41,888 nucleotides of DNA from a virus. The DNA lies in the IMG/VR virus record IMGVR_UViG_3300033149_006423, positions 1 to 41,888 of that record. One strand, 5' to 3'. The notes below the pieces were generated by a model. It searched no databases and was not told where the DNA came from. It saw only the letters and a program-made list of their open reading frames with translations. The translations under genes were made by a program, and so were the position numbers. Below, piece by piece: positions 6,269-15,970 of the stretch (the stretch's first letter is position 1; every line of letters starts with the position of its first letter).

Positions 6269-9200
6269 TTACCCCCGTACACTTATTTGTTTATATTTAT
6301 CTGCCAGGGCCTGTAAGTTCTCTATATCCTGGATAGCCTTAATAACTTTAGATTTTTCTCCCTCGTCACTCCATAAGCCCATTTGTTTGTATTTTTCTAC
6401 CAGGGCCTTTAAGTTCTCTATATCCTCGGCAGTCTTAAAGTACCGGGATTTTTCCCCTTCGTAAGGAAAGAATTTAATACCGGTAAGCCAGGAACCAAGG
6501 TGGGTGGCAGTAGTGGGCCTTCTCTCCTGGGGCAGGGATTTGGCTATATTGTGCAGGAAAGGTATCTGCCTTGAGATATACTCTGCCCTTGCAGGTATAT
6601 AAAGCATCTCTTCCCCGGTATCTTCCACCCTCCCAGTTTCGGGGTTATACTTCCTTCTTACCCCCTTGGTAAGCCCGAATTTCTTTAGCCACTCAGCGGG
6701 CAAAGCCAGCAGGGGGGCAAGGTAGCCCGGGGCCTCCACCAATTCACCGTCGTACTGCTCAATCTCTTTTCCGTAAAATATCTCGTGGTTAGTCGCAAGT
6801 TCAAAAGGCACGCTTATCAGGGGATTAAGCATGGAAAAGAAATCCTTGACACTTACCCTGGATATGTCCTGCCATGCAAAGTTGGGATTAAACACCAGCA
6901 TGTTGCCCTCGCTATCCCTTAAGGGGGTGGCTATGGCGTAAAGCTCTTCAAAGTAGTCCGGCTTGTACTGCTCGTAGCCTTCCGGTATGGGGGTACTTGC
7001 CTCTACCAGGGTTTTAAGCTTGGGTATGGCGGCAAACTTGCCTGGCTGTTTTACGAGCTGTTCAAACTCTAAGGGTATATTCTTTCGGGCCCATGTATAA
7101 AACGGCATAATCCTTTTAAACAGTGTTTTTTCCGCATTGGAAAGCTCACTGTAGTCAAACATAAATTTCTTTACTACACCGGCCGCATGGCTGGCATCTC
7201 CGTGCTTGTTAAGTTCAATTAGAAAACCAGTGAGCCTTGCTTCGTCCTCTATAAACCTTCCGCCGATAGTCCCGTACTTGGCAGGAGCTCCTTCACGGGA
7301 AAAAAGCTTCATTCCCCTTAACACCTTTTCCCCTTTGGGCATAACTGCTTCGGCAAGCTGCCTTGAGAGTGCGGTAGGGGTTTCAGAACCCATCCAGCCT
7401 GTACCGGTTATAGCCCATTTTTGGGACAGTTCCAGTAACTGCTCATAGGTATAGGTCTTACCCGCAAGCTTAATTTTTTTGCCTCCTACCCCCCTCAAGA
7501 TATCCACCGCTTTTTTGTGCCATGCCGGGTTTAGCCCCTGCGCACCTTCCATTAGGTACAGCTGCCACCAGTTGGAATACATGTTCCTGAAGTGAAATCC
7601 GGGTATGGGAGCAGTGGCAAAAGTCTTCCCCCAGCCGGTAAACTGGTCGTATAACTTTAGAACCGAATTTGTGCCCTCATCGGACAGGAAATCCTTGGCC
7701 CTGTTTAAAAACTGGGCCTCTTGGGGTTTAAAATACATTCCTTTTAGTTCCGGTATCTCAGTTATCTTCACATACTTGGTTCTCTGGGAAACAGGTACGC
7801 CTTTCCTTCCAAACTTGGTAGCTTGAGTTAAAAATTTTTTCCTCGCAATCTTATTTATGGACTCGGCATTTCGTTTATAAAGTATCTGGATTATGTCCAT
7901 TTCGGCAGGAAAGCCTGCTTGCCTGGCAGCCAGGGGATGGGGAAACACTTTAGGCTGCTGATACCTGGCAGCGGCACTTCCAATTTCTTTCGCCTTTTTG
8001 GAAGTAAGTATGGGAAGCCTTGCCCCTTCTTCGGTAAAGCCGGGTACATAACCCCTTCTATACTTTGAACCCACTCCCCAGGCATGATCGTACTCATAGA
8101 GCTTTTCTAAATTTTCCCTAGCAAACTTGACTAAAAACTTTTCATCGGGGGTAAGTTCCTTGGGCTTTTTAATCCATTTCTTTATCTTGAATATCTGGTC
8201 TACGTACTCAGTAACCTGCTCCTCTATAACCCTTTCCACCTGCTTGGAAGCCTGGCCGGGTATCTGGTAATGTTTGGCAATCTTTAAAGTTCTGTCCGAT
8301 ATCTGGTCGGGGATTAAATTCATAAGCATGGAACGGTGAGTAGTAAGCCTGGTTAAGGGGTCTCCAAACTCCGCCAGCCTGGCAGCGGCAATGGATGCTA
8401 CTTCCTCGGCTTTCATTAGTTTTTCCAGCTTTTCTATATCATCGGGGCTTTTCCTAATTATGTTAGAAACCAAATCCAGGTAATCTTCCTCGGTCATAAG
8501 CTCCCGGCTAAAACCCTTTACGTCAAACTTGGAAGAAGGCTGCTTTAATACATCCAAAAACTTGTGCGCATAGTCACCAGGAATAAGCCCTAATGCCCTC
8601 AAATGCTGGGGATGGGTCTCCCACAATTCCTGAAACCACTGGTCAACGGTAGCAGTTCCCCTGATTCCGGCAGCACTTCTCTCCCTACTCCCTATTAGGG
8701 GGAATAGAGCCTTGTTGGCAGGGTCTTTAAAACTCATTTCAAAATTAACCGGGTCGTAGGCCAGTCCGCCGTGTTTCTTTATAAACTCCTTTATTACCTT
8801 CAAGGGATTTTCCACTCCTGGAATTCCCTCTACACCTTTGAGGACATCGTTGATTTTACCCATAAAGTAGTTGTCAAGCTCATCAATGTAGTTCTGCAAC
8901 TTTATAAGCCTTGCTTTATCAGCTTCCTTCATGGGCACGGTCTCTATAATCTTTTTACGGATCATCTTCCTGATAGGAACTTTCCTTAAGGTCTCTTCAG
9001 GAATAACATCCAGCACGTAGGGCTTACACAAATATTCAGTAACCCTTTTCCTGGATTCCTTGGTATAACCCTTGCCTATCTTGGCCAACATTTTCATAGC
9101 CTGTTTTTTCTCGTAGTTGGCCATCAAGTCCATGTGATACCTGAAAAGCTGGTAAAGCTCCTCCGGGGCCTCACCTTTCATAGTAAACACTTTTTTGCGC

Positions 9201-10486
9201 CAGGAGTTTATGCTGTTTTTTACCTGTCTTGCTACCTGTCCGGGTTTGGTATTGGATATAAAATCGGCTACTTTGGCCAGACCCGTTTTCTGGTATATCT
9301 TTGATATGGTTTCGGGCTTCAGTATGGTATGGCCAAAGACTTTTAAGCCCCCGTAGTCAATAAGCCGGCTTAAGTCTTTGGCAGCCATACTGCCCAGCCT
9401 TCTACCAAAGGTATTAACTGCACTCTGATAGGCAAGCTTCTCCAAGGCTTCCTGCCCCAACTGCTCTGCTACTTCTTTTTGGGCTTTGCTTAAGAGTCCT
9501 GTTATAGGCGTGCCTGCCGATACCTTCTTTAATTGGCCAAGACCTTTTATCCCTGCCTCCTGGACAAACTCTTTTCCCACCCTGGACTTACCTATGAGCT
9601 TCAGCATATCATCGTACAGAGACGAAAGCTGACTTATCCCTGCGGGCTTTAGAAATATTTTGCCTGTCCTAGTAGCCTGGGGCCCCAGTTTCTTTAAAAT
9701 ATCAACAGGAAGTTTTATCGCTTTTGCACCGTGGCCTACTCCCAGGGTCAAGTAGGTCAGGGGGTCAAGCGCAATATCTCCTACAAACCCGGCAGTAGCA
9801 GCCGGAGTTCCTACCAGGGCAGAGGCAATCTTCTGGAACCAGTTTAAACCCTTGGCCCAGTCATCAGTGTCTTTGGCCCAGGCAAAAGGCTTGTCTGGTA
9901 TACCCAGTTCCTTAAAGAAATCCTTATAGCTCCAGTTCTTGTACTTTTCGCTTAAATTCGGTAAAGCTTTAAGCCCCTCCCAGGCACTTTGCAGAATGGA
10001 GCGGGGAAGCTGTTTAAACCTTTCCTGGTAATCCCCAATGCTTTTCATGCTCCTGGCAAGCTCTGTAGAAAAAGCGGAGCCGGCACGGGGAAAGGCCATC
10101 AAGGCCGACATTACGCCGGTCATGGTTTTCTTTCCCAAATCCATACCCTTCTGCCATAGGGAAGCCTGGGGGCTGGTGGGAAGCCCCTGCTCTCCTATCC
10201 TGGTACGGAGGTTGTAAGCCTGCTTTGCCAGTTGGTCCAGGTGGGTAGGATTTGTCCCAACAAGGCTGCCAATAGTACTTATCTTCCGTCTTACGTCCTT
10301 GCTGAGTAAGGGAAAGTACCACTGGTCGGTAAGGGATTTGTAGCCGGAAGGGTACTCAAACTCATGCTCCTGCCTTTTCCTGTTTAGCGCCTCCAGTATA
10401 TCAAGAATCTTTTGCGAGGAAGTTCTCTTACTTGTTGAAATGCCAAGACTACCGGTGTAGTCTATAAGCTGCGATAAATCTGCCAT
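6269..10486 (-). CDS. Giant internal virion/DNA-ejection protein with LPD38-like C-terminal part
   Basis: The 1405-residue protein is the largest in the genome and lies after the tail genes, where short-tailed phages encode ejection proteins. It is rich in long amphipathic helices, and GFHFRNMYSNWW and MFDYSELSNAEKTLFKRIMPFYTW resemble the large polyvalent protein domain LPD38. A hydrophobic stretch near 220-250 could insert in membrane. The C-terminus carries two 30-32 residue repeats (GEKS-x9-DIENL-x-AL-x-x-KYKQ), also visible in the DNA at 6269-6455. No strong ribosome site precedes ATG 10486, which follows the previous gene by 17 bp, so coupled translation is likely. Confidence 0.7.
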   Translation of the reverse strand: MADLSQLIDYTGSLGISTSKRTSSQKILDILEALNRKRQEHEFEYPSGYKSLTDQWYFPLLSKDVRRKISTIGSLVGTNPTHLDQLAKQAYNLRTRIGEQGLPTSPQASLWQKGMDLGKKTMTGVMSALMAFPRAGSAFSTELARSMKSIGDYQERFKQLPRSILQSAWEGLKALPNLSEKYKNWSYKDFFKELGIPDKPFAWAKDTDDWAKGLNWFQKIASALVGTPAATAGFVGDIALDPLTYLTLGVGHGAKAIKLPVDILKKLGPQATRTGKIFLKPAGISQLSSLYDDMLKLIGKSRVGKEFVQEAGIKGLGQLKKVSAGTPITGLLSKAQKEVAEQLGQEALEKLAYQSAVNTFGRRLGSMAAKDLSRLIDYGGLKVFGHTILKPETISKIYQKTGLAKVADFISNTKPGQVARQVKNSINSWRKKVFTMKGEAPEELYQLFRYHMDLMANYEKKQAMKMLAKIGKGYTKESRKRVTEYLCKPYVLDVIPEETLRKVPIRKMIRKKIIETVPMKEADKARLIKLQNYIDELDNYFMGKINDVLKGVEGIPGVENPLKVIKEFIKKHGGLAYDPVNFEMSFKDPANKALFPLIGSRERSAAGIRGTATVDQWFQELWETHPQHLRALGLIPGDYAHKFLDVLKQPSSKFDVKGFSRELMTEEDYLDLVSNIIRKSPDDIEKLEKLMKAEEVASIAAARLAEFGDPLTRLTTHRSMLMNLIPDQISDRTLKIAKHYQIPGQASKQVERVIEEQVTEYVDQIFKIKKWIKKPKELTPDEKFLVKFARENLEKLYEYDHAWGVGSKYRRGYVPGFTEEGARLPILTSKKAKEIGSAAARYQQPKVFPHPLAARQAGFPAEMDIIQILYKRNAESINKIARKKFLTQATKFGRKGVPVSQRTKYVKITEIPELKGMYFKPQEAQFLNRAKDFLSDEGTNSVLKLYDQFTGWGKTFATAPIPGFHFRNMYSNWWQLYLMEGAQGLNPAWHKKAVDILRGVGGKKIKLAGKTYTYEQLLELSQKWAITGTGWMGSETPTALSRQLAEAVMPKGEKVLRGMKLFSREGAPAKYGTIGGRFIEDEARLTGFLIELNKHGDASHAAGVVKKFMFDYSELSNAEKTLFKRIMPFYTWARKNIPLEFEQLVKQPGKFAAIPKLKTLVEASTPIPEGYEQYKPDYFEELYAIATPLRDSEGNMLVFNPNFAWQDISRVSVKDFFSMLNPLISVPFELATNHEIFYGKEIEQYDGELVEAPGYLAPLLALPAEWLKKFGLTKGVRRKYNPETGRVEDTGEEMLYIPARAEYISRQIPFLHNIAKSLPQERRPTTATHLGSWLTGIKFFPYEGEKSRYFKTAEDIENLKALVEKYKQMGLWSDEGEKSKVIKAIQDIENLQALADKYKQISVRG

Positions 10487-10503
10487 ATTCGTTTTAGGTT
10501 AAG

Positions 10504-11946
10504 TTATTTTATAGCATAGGTTACATTTGACTTCAGGCTGCTGAACCTGTAGGGAGCGATTGCCTGGCTTGCTTCCTTCCAGACCAGCTCCTCCAGCAAC
10601 TTGTCAAGGGGTGTCTGTGCCGGTGCAGGTTTATTACGTTCTTCCCAAGCCATATACTCATTGGGGTACATGTAGGTTATCTGCCCGCCAATCTTAACCG
10701 GTATAAACCTGTTTATGTCCTGCCCTTGGGTGGCGGTGGCGTACTGCCGGTTCATGTTAGCAATCTGGGCTTCAAGGCTTCTTTCGGCTAAAGCGTTCTG
10801 GGCCTTTGCGGAGGCTATCTCGGCAGCAAGCTGTCGTTCTCTTATCTTTCTTTCCCATATCATTTGGTTCATGGTAGCTATAAAGTTTGACCTTGCCATC
10901 TCGTTATCAAAAGTCTGCTGCCTTATATCCCTTTCGGTTTCCAGGGCCTCTCTCTTCAGCCTCTCAAAGGTAAGAGCATTGTATAAGCCCTTTTCCCTCT
11001 CCACTCCTGCCCTGAGTTCGTTTATGTTCCTTTCGTACTCGTCCCTGGCAGTTCTTATATCGGTAAGCCTTTCATTTAAGGCTTGTTCTAAAGCACTTCT
11101 TTCCCGTATTCCTGCCGATTGCAGCTTTTCTGCGCCTTCCCCGTACTGCCCGCCTTCCAGCCTTCCTATCTTGTTCAGTCTCTGTGCATAGTCGGCAATG
11201 GCATTGGCTACCGCACCGGCTACGCTGCGCATGGAACGCTCATAGGTGGGTATGGTTTTTTCCTCTGTCTCTTGGCTCATCCTCAGGTTTTCCCTTAGAG
11301 CCCTGTCAAGTTCCCTTAACTGCGGTTCATAGCCCATCATGGCGTACTTGTTGGCTTCCCTTTCAAGCTGGGCTATCTGTTCGGGGGTAAGCTCCACGCC
11401 AAGATCGGGAGCTTCAGGTACAGAAACATCACCCCCGCCTCCAGTCCCGAGACTACCGGATACGGAAGCAAAGTAGTCTTCCCAAGAAAGTACATCATCA
11501 CCGGTAGCTGAAGTAACTATTTCACCCCTACCTTCAGGCTTAGGGCTGGTCTGGTGGGAAGCATACCTAATATACAGCGGTATCCCTGCTTCTCCCTGGC
11601 CGGGAGGAGTAGGCGAAATCTTGGGGGGTGTCAGGGAGCCAGGAGTATAACTGGAAGATTGTGCCTTTCCCCTCAAACTTATAGGCAGTCCTGCTTTGCC
11701 CTGCCCCGGGTAGGTAGAGGTGGAAAGACCCGAATAATCTCCACGCCAGAAAATATCGGATGCTGTACCGGCAGCACTTTTCAGGGCACTACCAGCCTTT
11801 TTTACATAAGGGGAAATAACACTTCCAATATAGCTCGGTGTATATTTCCAGCCTGAATGGGGGTCATAACCAACCTGTCCCGTCTGGTCATGCATAATGT
11901 CATTTAAGACACTGATTAAGTAGTTTTTCATCTTCTTTAAAATCAT
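10504..11946 (-). CDS. Coiled-coil structural/internal virion protein
   Basis: Residues about 60-150 of 480 are low-complexity and rich in P, G, S and T, with two related blocks (PGQGKAGLPISLR and PGQGEAGIPLYIR). From about 190 to 410 the sequence is an almost continuous charged coiled coil. The order tail hub, this protein, giant ejection protein is typical of podovirus internal core proteins. AAGGAG precedes ATG 11946 at slightly long spacing. A specific family is not recognised. Confidence 0.6.
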   Translation of the reverse strand: MILKKMKNYLISVLNDIMHDQTGQVGYDPHSGWKYTPSYIGSVISPYVKKAGSALKSAAGTASDIFWRGDYSGLSTSTYPGQGKAGLPISLRGKAQSSSYTPGSLTPPKISPTPPGQGEAGIPLYIRYASHQTSPKPEGRGEIVTSATGDDVLSWEDYFASVSGSLGTGGGGDVSVPEAPDLGVELTPEQIAQLEREANKYAMMGYEPQLRELDRALRENLRMSQETEEKTIPTYERSMRSVAGAVANAIADYAQRLNKIGRLEGGQYGEGAEKLQSAGIRERSALEQALNERLTDIRTARDEYERNINELRAGVEREKGLYNALTFERLKREALETERDIRQQTFDNEMARSNFIATMNQMIWERKIRERQLAAEIASAKAQNALAERSLEAQIANMNRQYATATQGQDINRFIPVKIGGQITYMYPNEYMAWEERNKPAPAQTPLDKLLEELVWKEASQAIAPYRFSSLKSNVTYAIK

Positions 11947-11968
11947 TTAAGTACTTTCTCCTTGCATT

Positions 11969-11998
11969 AAAAAAGACACCCTGCCTGGTGTCTTTTTT
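11969..11998. terminator. Bidirectional terminator between moron and virion gene
   Basis: AAAAAAGACACC (11969-11980) and GGTGTCTTTTTT (11987-11998) form a perfect 12-bp inverted repeat with a CTGCCT loop. It works in both directions. On the - strand it lies just after the lipoprotein protease gene and before the coiled-coil virion gene, insulating the moron from the late operon. Confidence 0.88.
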
Positions 11999-12025
11999 GT
12001 GTTTTTAAGTTTTTAAATTAAGTCT

Positions 12026-12754
12026 TTAAAATTCTAAAATAAATTCTCCAAATAACGTCAATGCCAATGCCGGACCTCCAGTTAAGATTCCCACTGCCTC
12101 ACCGTTTAAGTTTACAACCGGGCTTCCGCTTTCCCCGCTGGTGCTGTGTGTATTGGAATTTCTTAAAATATTTTTTCCTACATGGTAAGAACCCAAAACA
12201 TAAAGATTGCCTCTAAGCACCTCTCTGGTTATATTTTCAGGTGAATATTTCTTATCTAACGTTACCTTTAAGCCTTCGTTTACGTGGTTACTGACAAATA
12301 CCGCATAATCCAAAAACCTGTTGTTTTTGTAAGTTAAAAGTTCGGGGTAAATCCAGGTTTCGGAAAAATTAGGCTTGAACTTAAAATTCTCCAGTTTAAT
12401 CCCTTCGTACTCCACGCAGTGCCCGGCAGTTACCAGGTAGAACTTGCCTTCATATTCTATACTAAAGGCAGTAAATCCACTTAAAACTATTCCATCCTTT
12501 TCTGCACTTCCGTAATAGACACACTTAAGATAGTTGTTTAAATTGTCCAGTAAAGGAATTAAGCTGTCTACTGCTTCAGCTGCTGTCTCTGTCTCAGCTA
12601 CTGTCCCTGTCTCGGCTGCTGTCCTGGAATGGTCAGTATTAGTATAATTATTTAGCTGGTCAGTATCAGGAGCAACTGCCGCTTCGGGCTGGCAGCCGAC
12701 CAGAACCATAACTATTAACATTAAAATTAGTGCATTTAGTATTTTACATAACAT
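12026..12754 (-). CDS. Secreted lipoprotein trypsin-like serine protease (moron)
   Basis: This 242-residue protein begins with a type II signal peptide with lipobox LVG-C21, so the mature protein should be a lipid-anchored surface protein. Then comes an E/T/A-rich spacer with degenerate AAETGTVAETE repeats, then a chymotrypsin-fold domain: H112 (TAGHC), D149 (LDYAVF) and S209 (GESGSP). It has its own promoter at 12865 and a strong terminator behind it, and is AT-richer than the virion genes around it. These are moron hallmarks, suggesting expression in the lysogen on the host surface. Its target is unknown. No good ribosome site is visible before ATG 12754. Confidence 0.8.
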   Translation of the reverse strand: MLCKILNALILMLIVMVLVGCQPEAAVAPDTDQLNNYTNTDHSRTAAETGTVAETETAAEAVDSLIPLLDNLNNYLKCVYYGSAEKDGIVLSGFTAFSIEYEGKFYLVTAGHCVEYEGIKLENFKFKPNFSETWIYPELLTYKNNRFLDYAVFVSNHVNEGLKVTLDKKYSPENITREVLRGNLYVLGSYHVGKNILRNSNTHSTSGESGSPVVNLNGEAVGILTGGPALALTLFGEFILEF

Positions 12755-12864
12755 TTTATGCTACAGCAGGTATATTTTGTATCTTGTAAGTTAAAAACCG
12801 TCTCTAATGCCCTAATCTGCCTTCTAAGTTATGAGCGAAAAAAACCTGCTGGCCTCCAGTTTTC

Positions 12865-12873
12865 ATTATACCA
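12865..12873 (-). promoter_or_regulatory. Extended -10 promoter of the lipoprotein protease
   Basis: On the - strand TGGTATAAT is present (TATAAT at 12870-12865). No clear -35 is seen, as expected for an extended -10 promoter. It leaves a leader of about 105 bases. In the leader, CTGG-AGG-CCAG followed by CAGGTTTTTTT may act as a weak terminator for the upstream tail gene. Confidence 0.6.
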
Positions 12874-12880
12874 CAAAAGC

Positions 12881-14770
12881 TTAATTCTGGGTTCTCATCA
12901 TCCTGCCCTCCAGCTCAAAGCCTTTAAGAGTAAACTTGGTGGAAGCGGATACGTTGTAAATTTCAAACTGCAAAATTTCGCCGTCTGTACCCAGGTATAT
13001 GGGCTCTCCAATGTTTACTACTGCATTGGTGTATTCTACGTTAGAACCCCACATTCCCTGGCCCCATACTCCCTGCCCCCAGATTATTGAAGAATCGCCA
13101 GTTACGGTAATCCCCTGGACATTACGGGTAATAATCTTAGTCTTTCCAGCCTTGGTTATAAATACCTTTACCGTAAAAAAGAAGTCGACAGAAGCCTCAG
13201 CCAGTATCCTCAGCTTGTAGAAAATCTTTCGGTTAAAGGGCTGGCCCACATGTATCTGCCTGCTCCTTATCAAAGGGCTTATGCCCCTGCCTGCCTCCTG
13301 GCTGGTGGGTTCAAACCTGTATATAACCGGAGTACCTGCCTGGGATATCACCATACAGGAGTTTTCCGCCTCGTCCTTCCATATGCCAGAAGCTGAAACC
13401 GCCATGGGCTCGGCGGTTACCCAGGGAGAGTTTTCAAACATAAGGTCGGCTATAAGTACCAGGTTTTCACTACCGTAGTCTTTGGCGGACACGTACAGAA
13501 AATACTTTCTATCATAATAGAGGGCATGGGCATGTTTGAGCCGGTCAGGGTTAAGCCGGTGCTGCATGGTACCGTCTATAACATCGGAGACCGCCTTGGG
13601 CTCGAAGGTGGTGGTGCTGGCCAGTACCACCCTGGAAAGCCGGTGTACTCTCCGGTCATTGGCCAGAAACAATAAGTCGCTACCTGCCCTCCGTATGGAA
13701 TTGGGAGCAATGCAGCCTATGTTTTTATCTATTACCTCCCGTACCATGGTATCGTCTTCATCGGCATGGGGGGAAGTGCCGCTGTAGGCATAGGTCTCCC
13801 CTTCAGTTAATACTATCATCATATCGGGGTTGAGTGTCCGCTCAATACCGGTTATATTGTGCATAAACTCATCAAAGTCGGAAACCTGTACCTCATCGGG
13901 GGTCATAAGCTGGGAGTAATATAATTTATTGCCTACCGCATAGTACATGTAGCCCTTGTAGTAAAAAACAATAGATGTATCTTCAGGGGGGATATTGTTT
14001 CCATCATAAGGCTCTATCCCTTCCAGCCCTCCATCTGAGATATTGTCCTCATAGGTGGTGGTAGTGTTATCATCAATATAGGTCAGCCTGTTAAGCGTTT
14101 CCCCGCCGGCTGTAGTTCTGTATAACCACCTTCCGATACAGTAAGGCCCGCCGGTAGGAATACCAGAAACATTTATTTTCTGGTTGGTTACGTTTACTTC
14201 ATTACTTAGGGGAGACACGGCAGACTGCCCAAATTTATAAACAAAGGTTACTCCGTACTTGTACTTTCCGGTCAAATCCCCTGCCGCTCCCGCCGCAGCG
14301 GTACAAGAGGAAGCAGGCTTGGGACATCCGATATCCCTTACCGGGTAGGGGAAAGAGCCCTCGTTGGCATCTATAACCTGTGTCTTGCCTGCACCCATAG
14401 CTACATAGCACTTATTCTTGTAGGTTTCACAGCTAAAATACTTATTGGTCGGCAGACCAGTTTTAAGGTCGGTTAGGGTAAGCCCGGTTAAAGCCTTGAT
14501 TTTGCCATCAGAGGTGCAGGCTATAAGGTGCTCGGTGCCATCATCCAGCCTGAATTTGTGTAACAGGCGGTGTTCATAGTCTCCGGTGTCTATGTTAAGC
14601 GGAGTAGTTTTGCCGATAAGGGTAAGGTTTCCTATCTCGTCATAGATAAAATCCCTTATCTTCTCAAACTGGTTGGCACCAATTTTGAGGGGATCAACCT
14701 TGTCGTTCTGCCCTCCGGCTAAATCCATCTGCTGGTATTTGAACCTGTTTAAAGCATTTATAGTAGGCAT
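12881..14770 (-). CDS. Tail hub/stabilisation protein (P22 gp10-like beta-propeller)
   Basis: The protein has 629 residues of mostly beta structure, with repeated short blades (FYYKGYMYYAVGNKLYYS, LIACTSDGKIKAL) and a central region of the kind seen in podovirus tail hub or packaged-DNA stabilisation proteins. The C-terminal WGQGVWGQGMWG motif is typical of this metagenomic phage family. It follows the connector and fibre genes and precedes the ejection proteins, which fits. AAGGAATATTAAT precedes ATG 14770. Assignment rests on fold pattern and gene order. Confidence 0.65.
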   Translation of the reverse strand: MPTINALNRFKYQQMDLAGGQNDKVDPLKIGANQFEKIRDFIYDEIGNLTLIGKTTPLNIDTGDYEHRLLHKFRLDDGTEHLIACTSDGKIKALTGLTLTDLKTGLPTNKYFSCETYKNKCYVAMGAGKTQVIDANEGSFPYPVRDIGCPKPASSCTAAAGAAGDLTGKYKYGVTFVYKFGQSAVSPLSNEVNVTNQKINVSGIPTGGPYCIGRWLYRTTAGGETLNRLTYIDDNTTTTYEDNISDGGLEGIEPYDGNNIPPEDTSIVFYYKGYMYYAVGNKLYYSQLMTPDEVQVSDFDEFMHNITGIERTLNPDMMIVLTEGETYAYSGTSPHADEDDTMVREVIDKNIGCIAPNSIRRAGSDLLFLANDRRVHRLSRVVLASTTTFEPKAVSDVIDGTMQHRLNPDRLKHAHALYYDRKYFLYVSAKDYGSENLVLIADLMFENSPWVTAEPMAVSASGIWKDEAENSCMVISQAGTPVIYRFEPTSQEAGRGISPLIRSRQIHVGQPFNRKIFYKLRILAEASVDFFFTVKVFITKAGKTKIITRNVQGITVTGDSSIIWGQGVWGQGMWGSNVEYTNAVVNIGEPIYLGTDGEILQFEIYNVSASTKFTLKGFELEGRMMRTQN

Positions 14771-14813
14771 ATTAATATTCCTTAATAACTAAACCCCAAA
14801 TCCTTAGGCAATA

Positions 14814-14927
14814 TCAGCCTGCCTCTTTTCCATAACTTGTTGTGCCTTTGCCAGGCTTTAAACCACCTTCAAAATTTAAAAGTGTTCGTGTAAATGTTCT
14901 TGTTCTCTGGTCTATTGTAAGTGCCAT
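14814..14927 (-). CDS. 37-residue conserved-looking basic peptide
   Basis: ATG 14927 has the ribosome site AAGAGGTAATCT and the frame ends at 14814, filling the gap between the fibre and tail hub genes. The sequence (TIDQRTRTFTRTLLNFEGG ... SYGKEAG) is Thr/Arg-rich with a Gly/Lys tail and no membrane span. It resembles the very short virion-associated peptides found next to tail hub genes, but no family is recognised. Confidence 0.5.
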   Translation of the reverse strand: MALTIDQRTRTFTRTLLNFEGGLKPGKGTTSYGKEAG

Positions 14928-14945
14928 AGATTACCTCTTATATTT

Positions 14946-15968
14946 TTAATATGGATATATTATTTGAAATCCTATTCTTCTAAGCGTTCCCAAACCCCAG
15001 TTAGATTGGTCATATTTGTATACTTGTACGTTAACTAACCCTGAAGATATTACTGCAAATCCACTCATATATGAACTATCTACGCATATAGCACCTGTTC
15101 CTATCCACCGCTCGGTACTATTTACAGGTAGTGATACGCTTATGCCACTGCTTGCTGTACCTCCAGTTGTACCCTCTGCAAATACAATAAGTGTTATTGT
15201 CGCTTTATCAACTCTAAGTTTTGCAATTTCAGTTGTAACTGATGTGTATGTCATATCTCCTAAAGCATTATAGGTAGGCGTCCAATTAAACCATTGTGGA
15301 AATCCCTGCGGATTTTCTACTTTACTATAATAATTATCAGTTATTGCAGCATCTGCAAGCGAATAATCACTACCACCAGTTACAGTTATAGTTGTATTAG
15401 GAGATGAGTAACTAACTCCAATGATATAACCATATTTCCAATCCCCACCTTGTTTATATCTTATTTTATCGCCTTTTTGATATTTACCTGTCTTATCTCC
15501 ACTAATTGTAAAAGTAGTAGAAGAAGCGTAAGTCCAAGTTTCATCAGCAGGTATCCAACCTTTTTCTATAATAGTGATTAGTTCACTTATCTTGTAATCA
15601 TGGCTGTCAGGATCTTCCGAATTGTCTATACCTATTTTTTCCTGTGCCGCCTTTACCGCATCTGCCAGTTTGTTTACATAATTGGCGGCGGGGCCAAAAA
15701 ATACCTCGCCTCCTTCTGCGGTCTTCAGGTGGGGAGCGGCAGTGGTGCCGTCAGCCCCACGGATGCACCCGGTAAACTGGGTGGCAGTCTTTCCGGTATA
15801 CCTAATCTGCTCATTTTCAATCCCAAACTGCCCTGAGTCCGGTGCTCCTGCGGTACTGGTAACTTTTATTACATCATCGTCAACCAGGACATCATCAGAC
15901 AGGTCAAGCCTTAGGTTGTTTACCGCTGTGTCAAAACTATCTATATGGATAGGAAAATCGGAAGCCAT
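14946..15968 (-). CDS. Tail fibre/appendage protein with exchanged C-terminus
   Basis: In this 340-residue protein, residues 1-115 (DDVIKVTSTAGAPDSG ... IRYTGKTATQFTGCIRGADGTTAAPH) form the usual virion-attachment region of phage fibres. A helical link and strand-rich receptor-binding part follow. The DNA coding for the C-terminal two thirds (14946-15600) is markedly AT-richer than that for the N-terminus, suggesting exchange of the adhesin by recombination. The ribosome site GAGGGGGTACTAATT precedes ATG 15968. Confidence 0.65.
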   Translation of the reverse strand: MASDFPIHIDSFDTAVNNLRLDLSDDVLVDDDVIKVTSTAGAPDSGQFGIENEQIRYTGKTATQFTGCIRGADGTTAAPHLKTAEGGEVFFGPAANYVNKLADAVKAAQEKIGIDNSEDPDSHDYKISELITIIEKGWIPADETWTYASSTTFTISGDKTGKYQKGDKIRYKQGGDWKYGYIIGVSYSSPNTTITVTGGSDYSLADAAITDNYYSKVENPQGFPQWFNWTPTYNALGDMTYTSVTTEIAKLRVDKATITLIVFAEGTTGGTASSGISVSLPVNSTERWIGTGAICVDSSYMSGFAVISSGLVNVQVYKYDQSNWGLGTLRRIGFQIIYPY

Positions 15969-15970
15969 AA

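Noticed and set aside
10715-11191. 158-codon + strand frame over the coiled-coil virion gene
   Set aside because: Leu/Ser-rich reverse of a charged coiled coil, no ribosome site.
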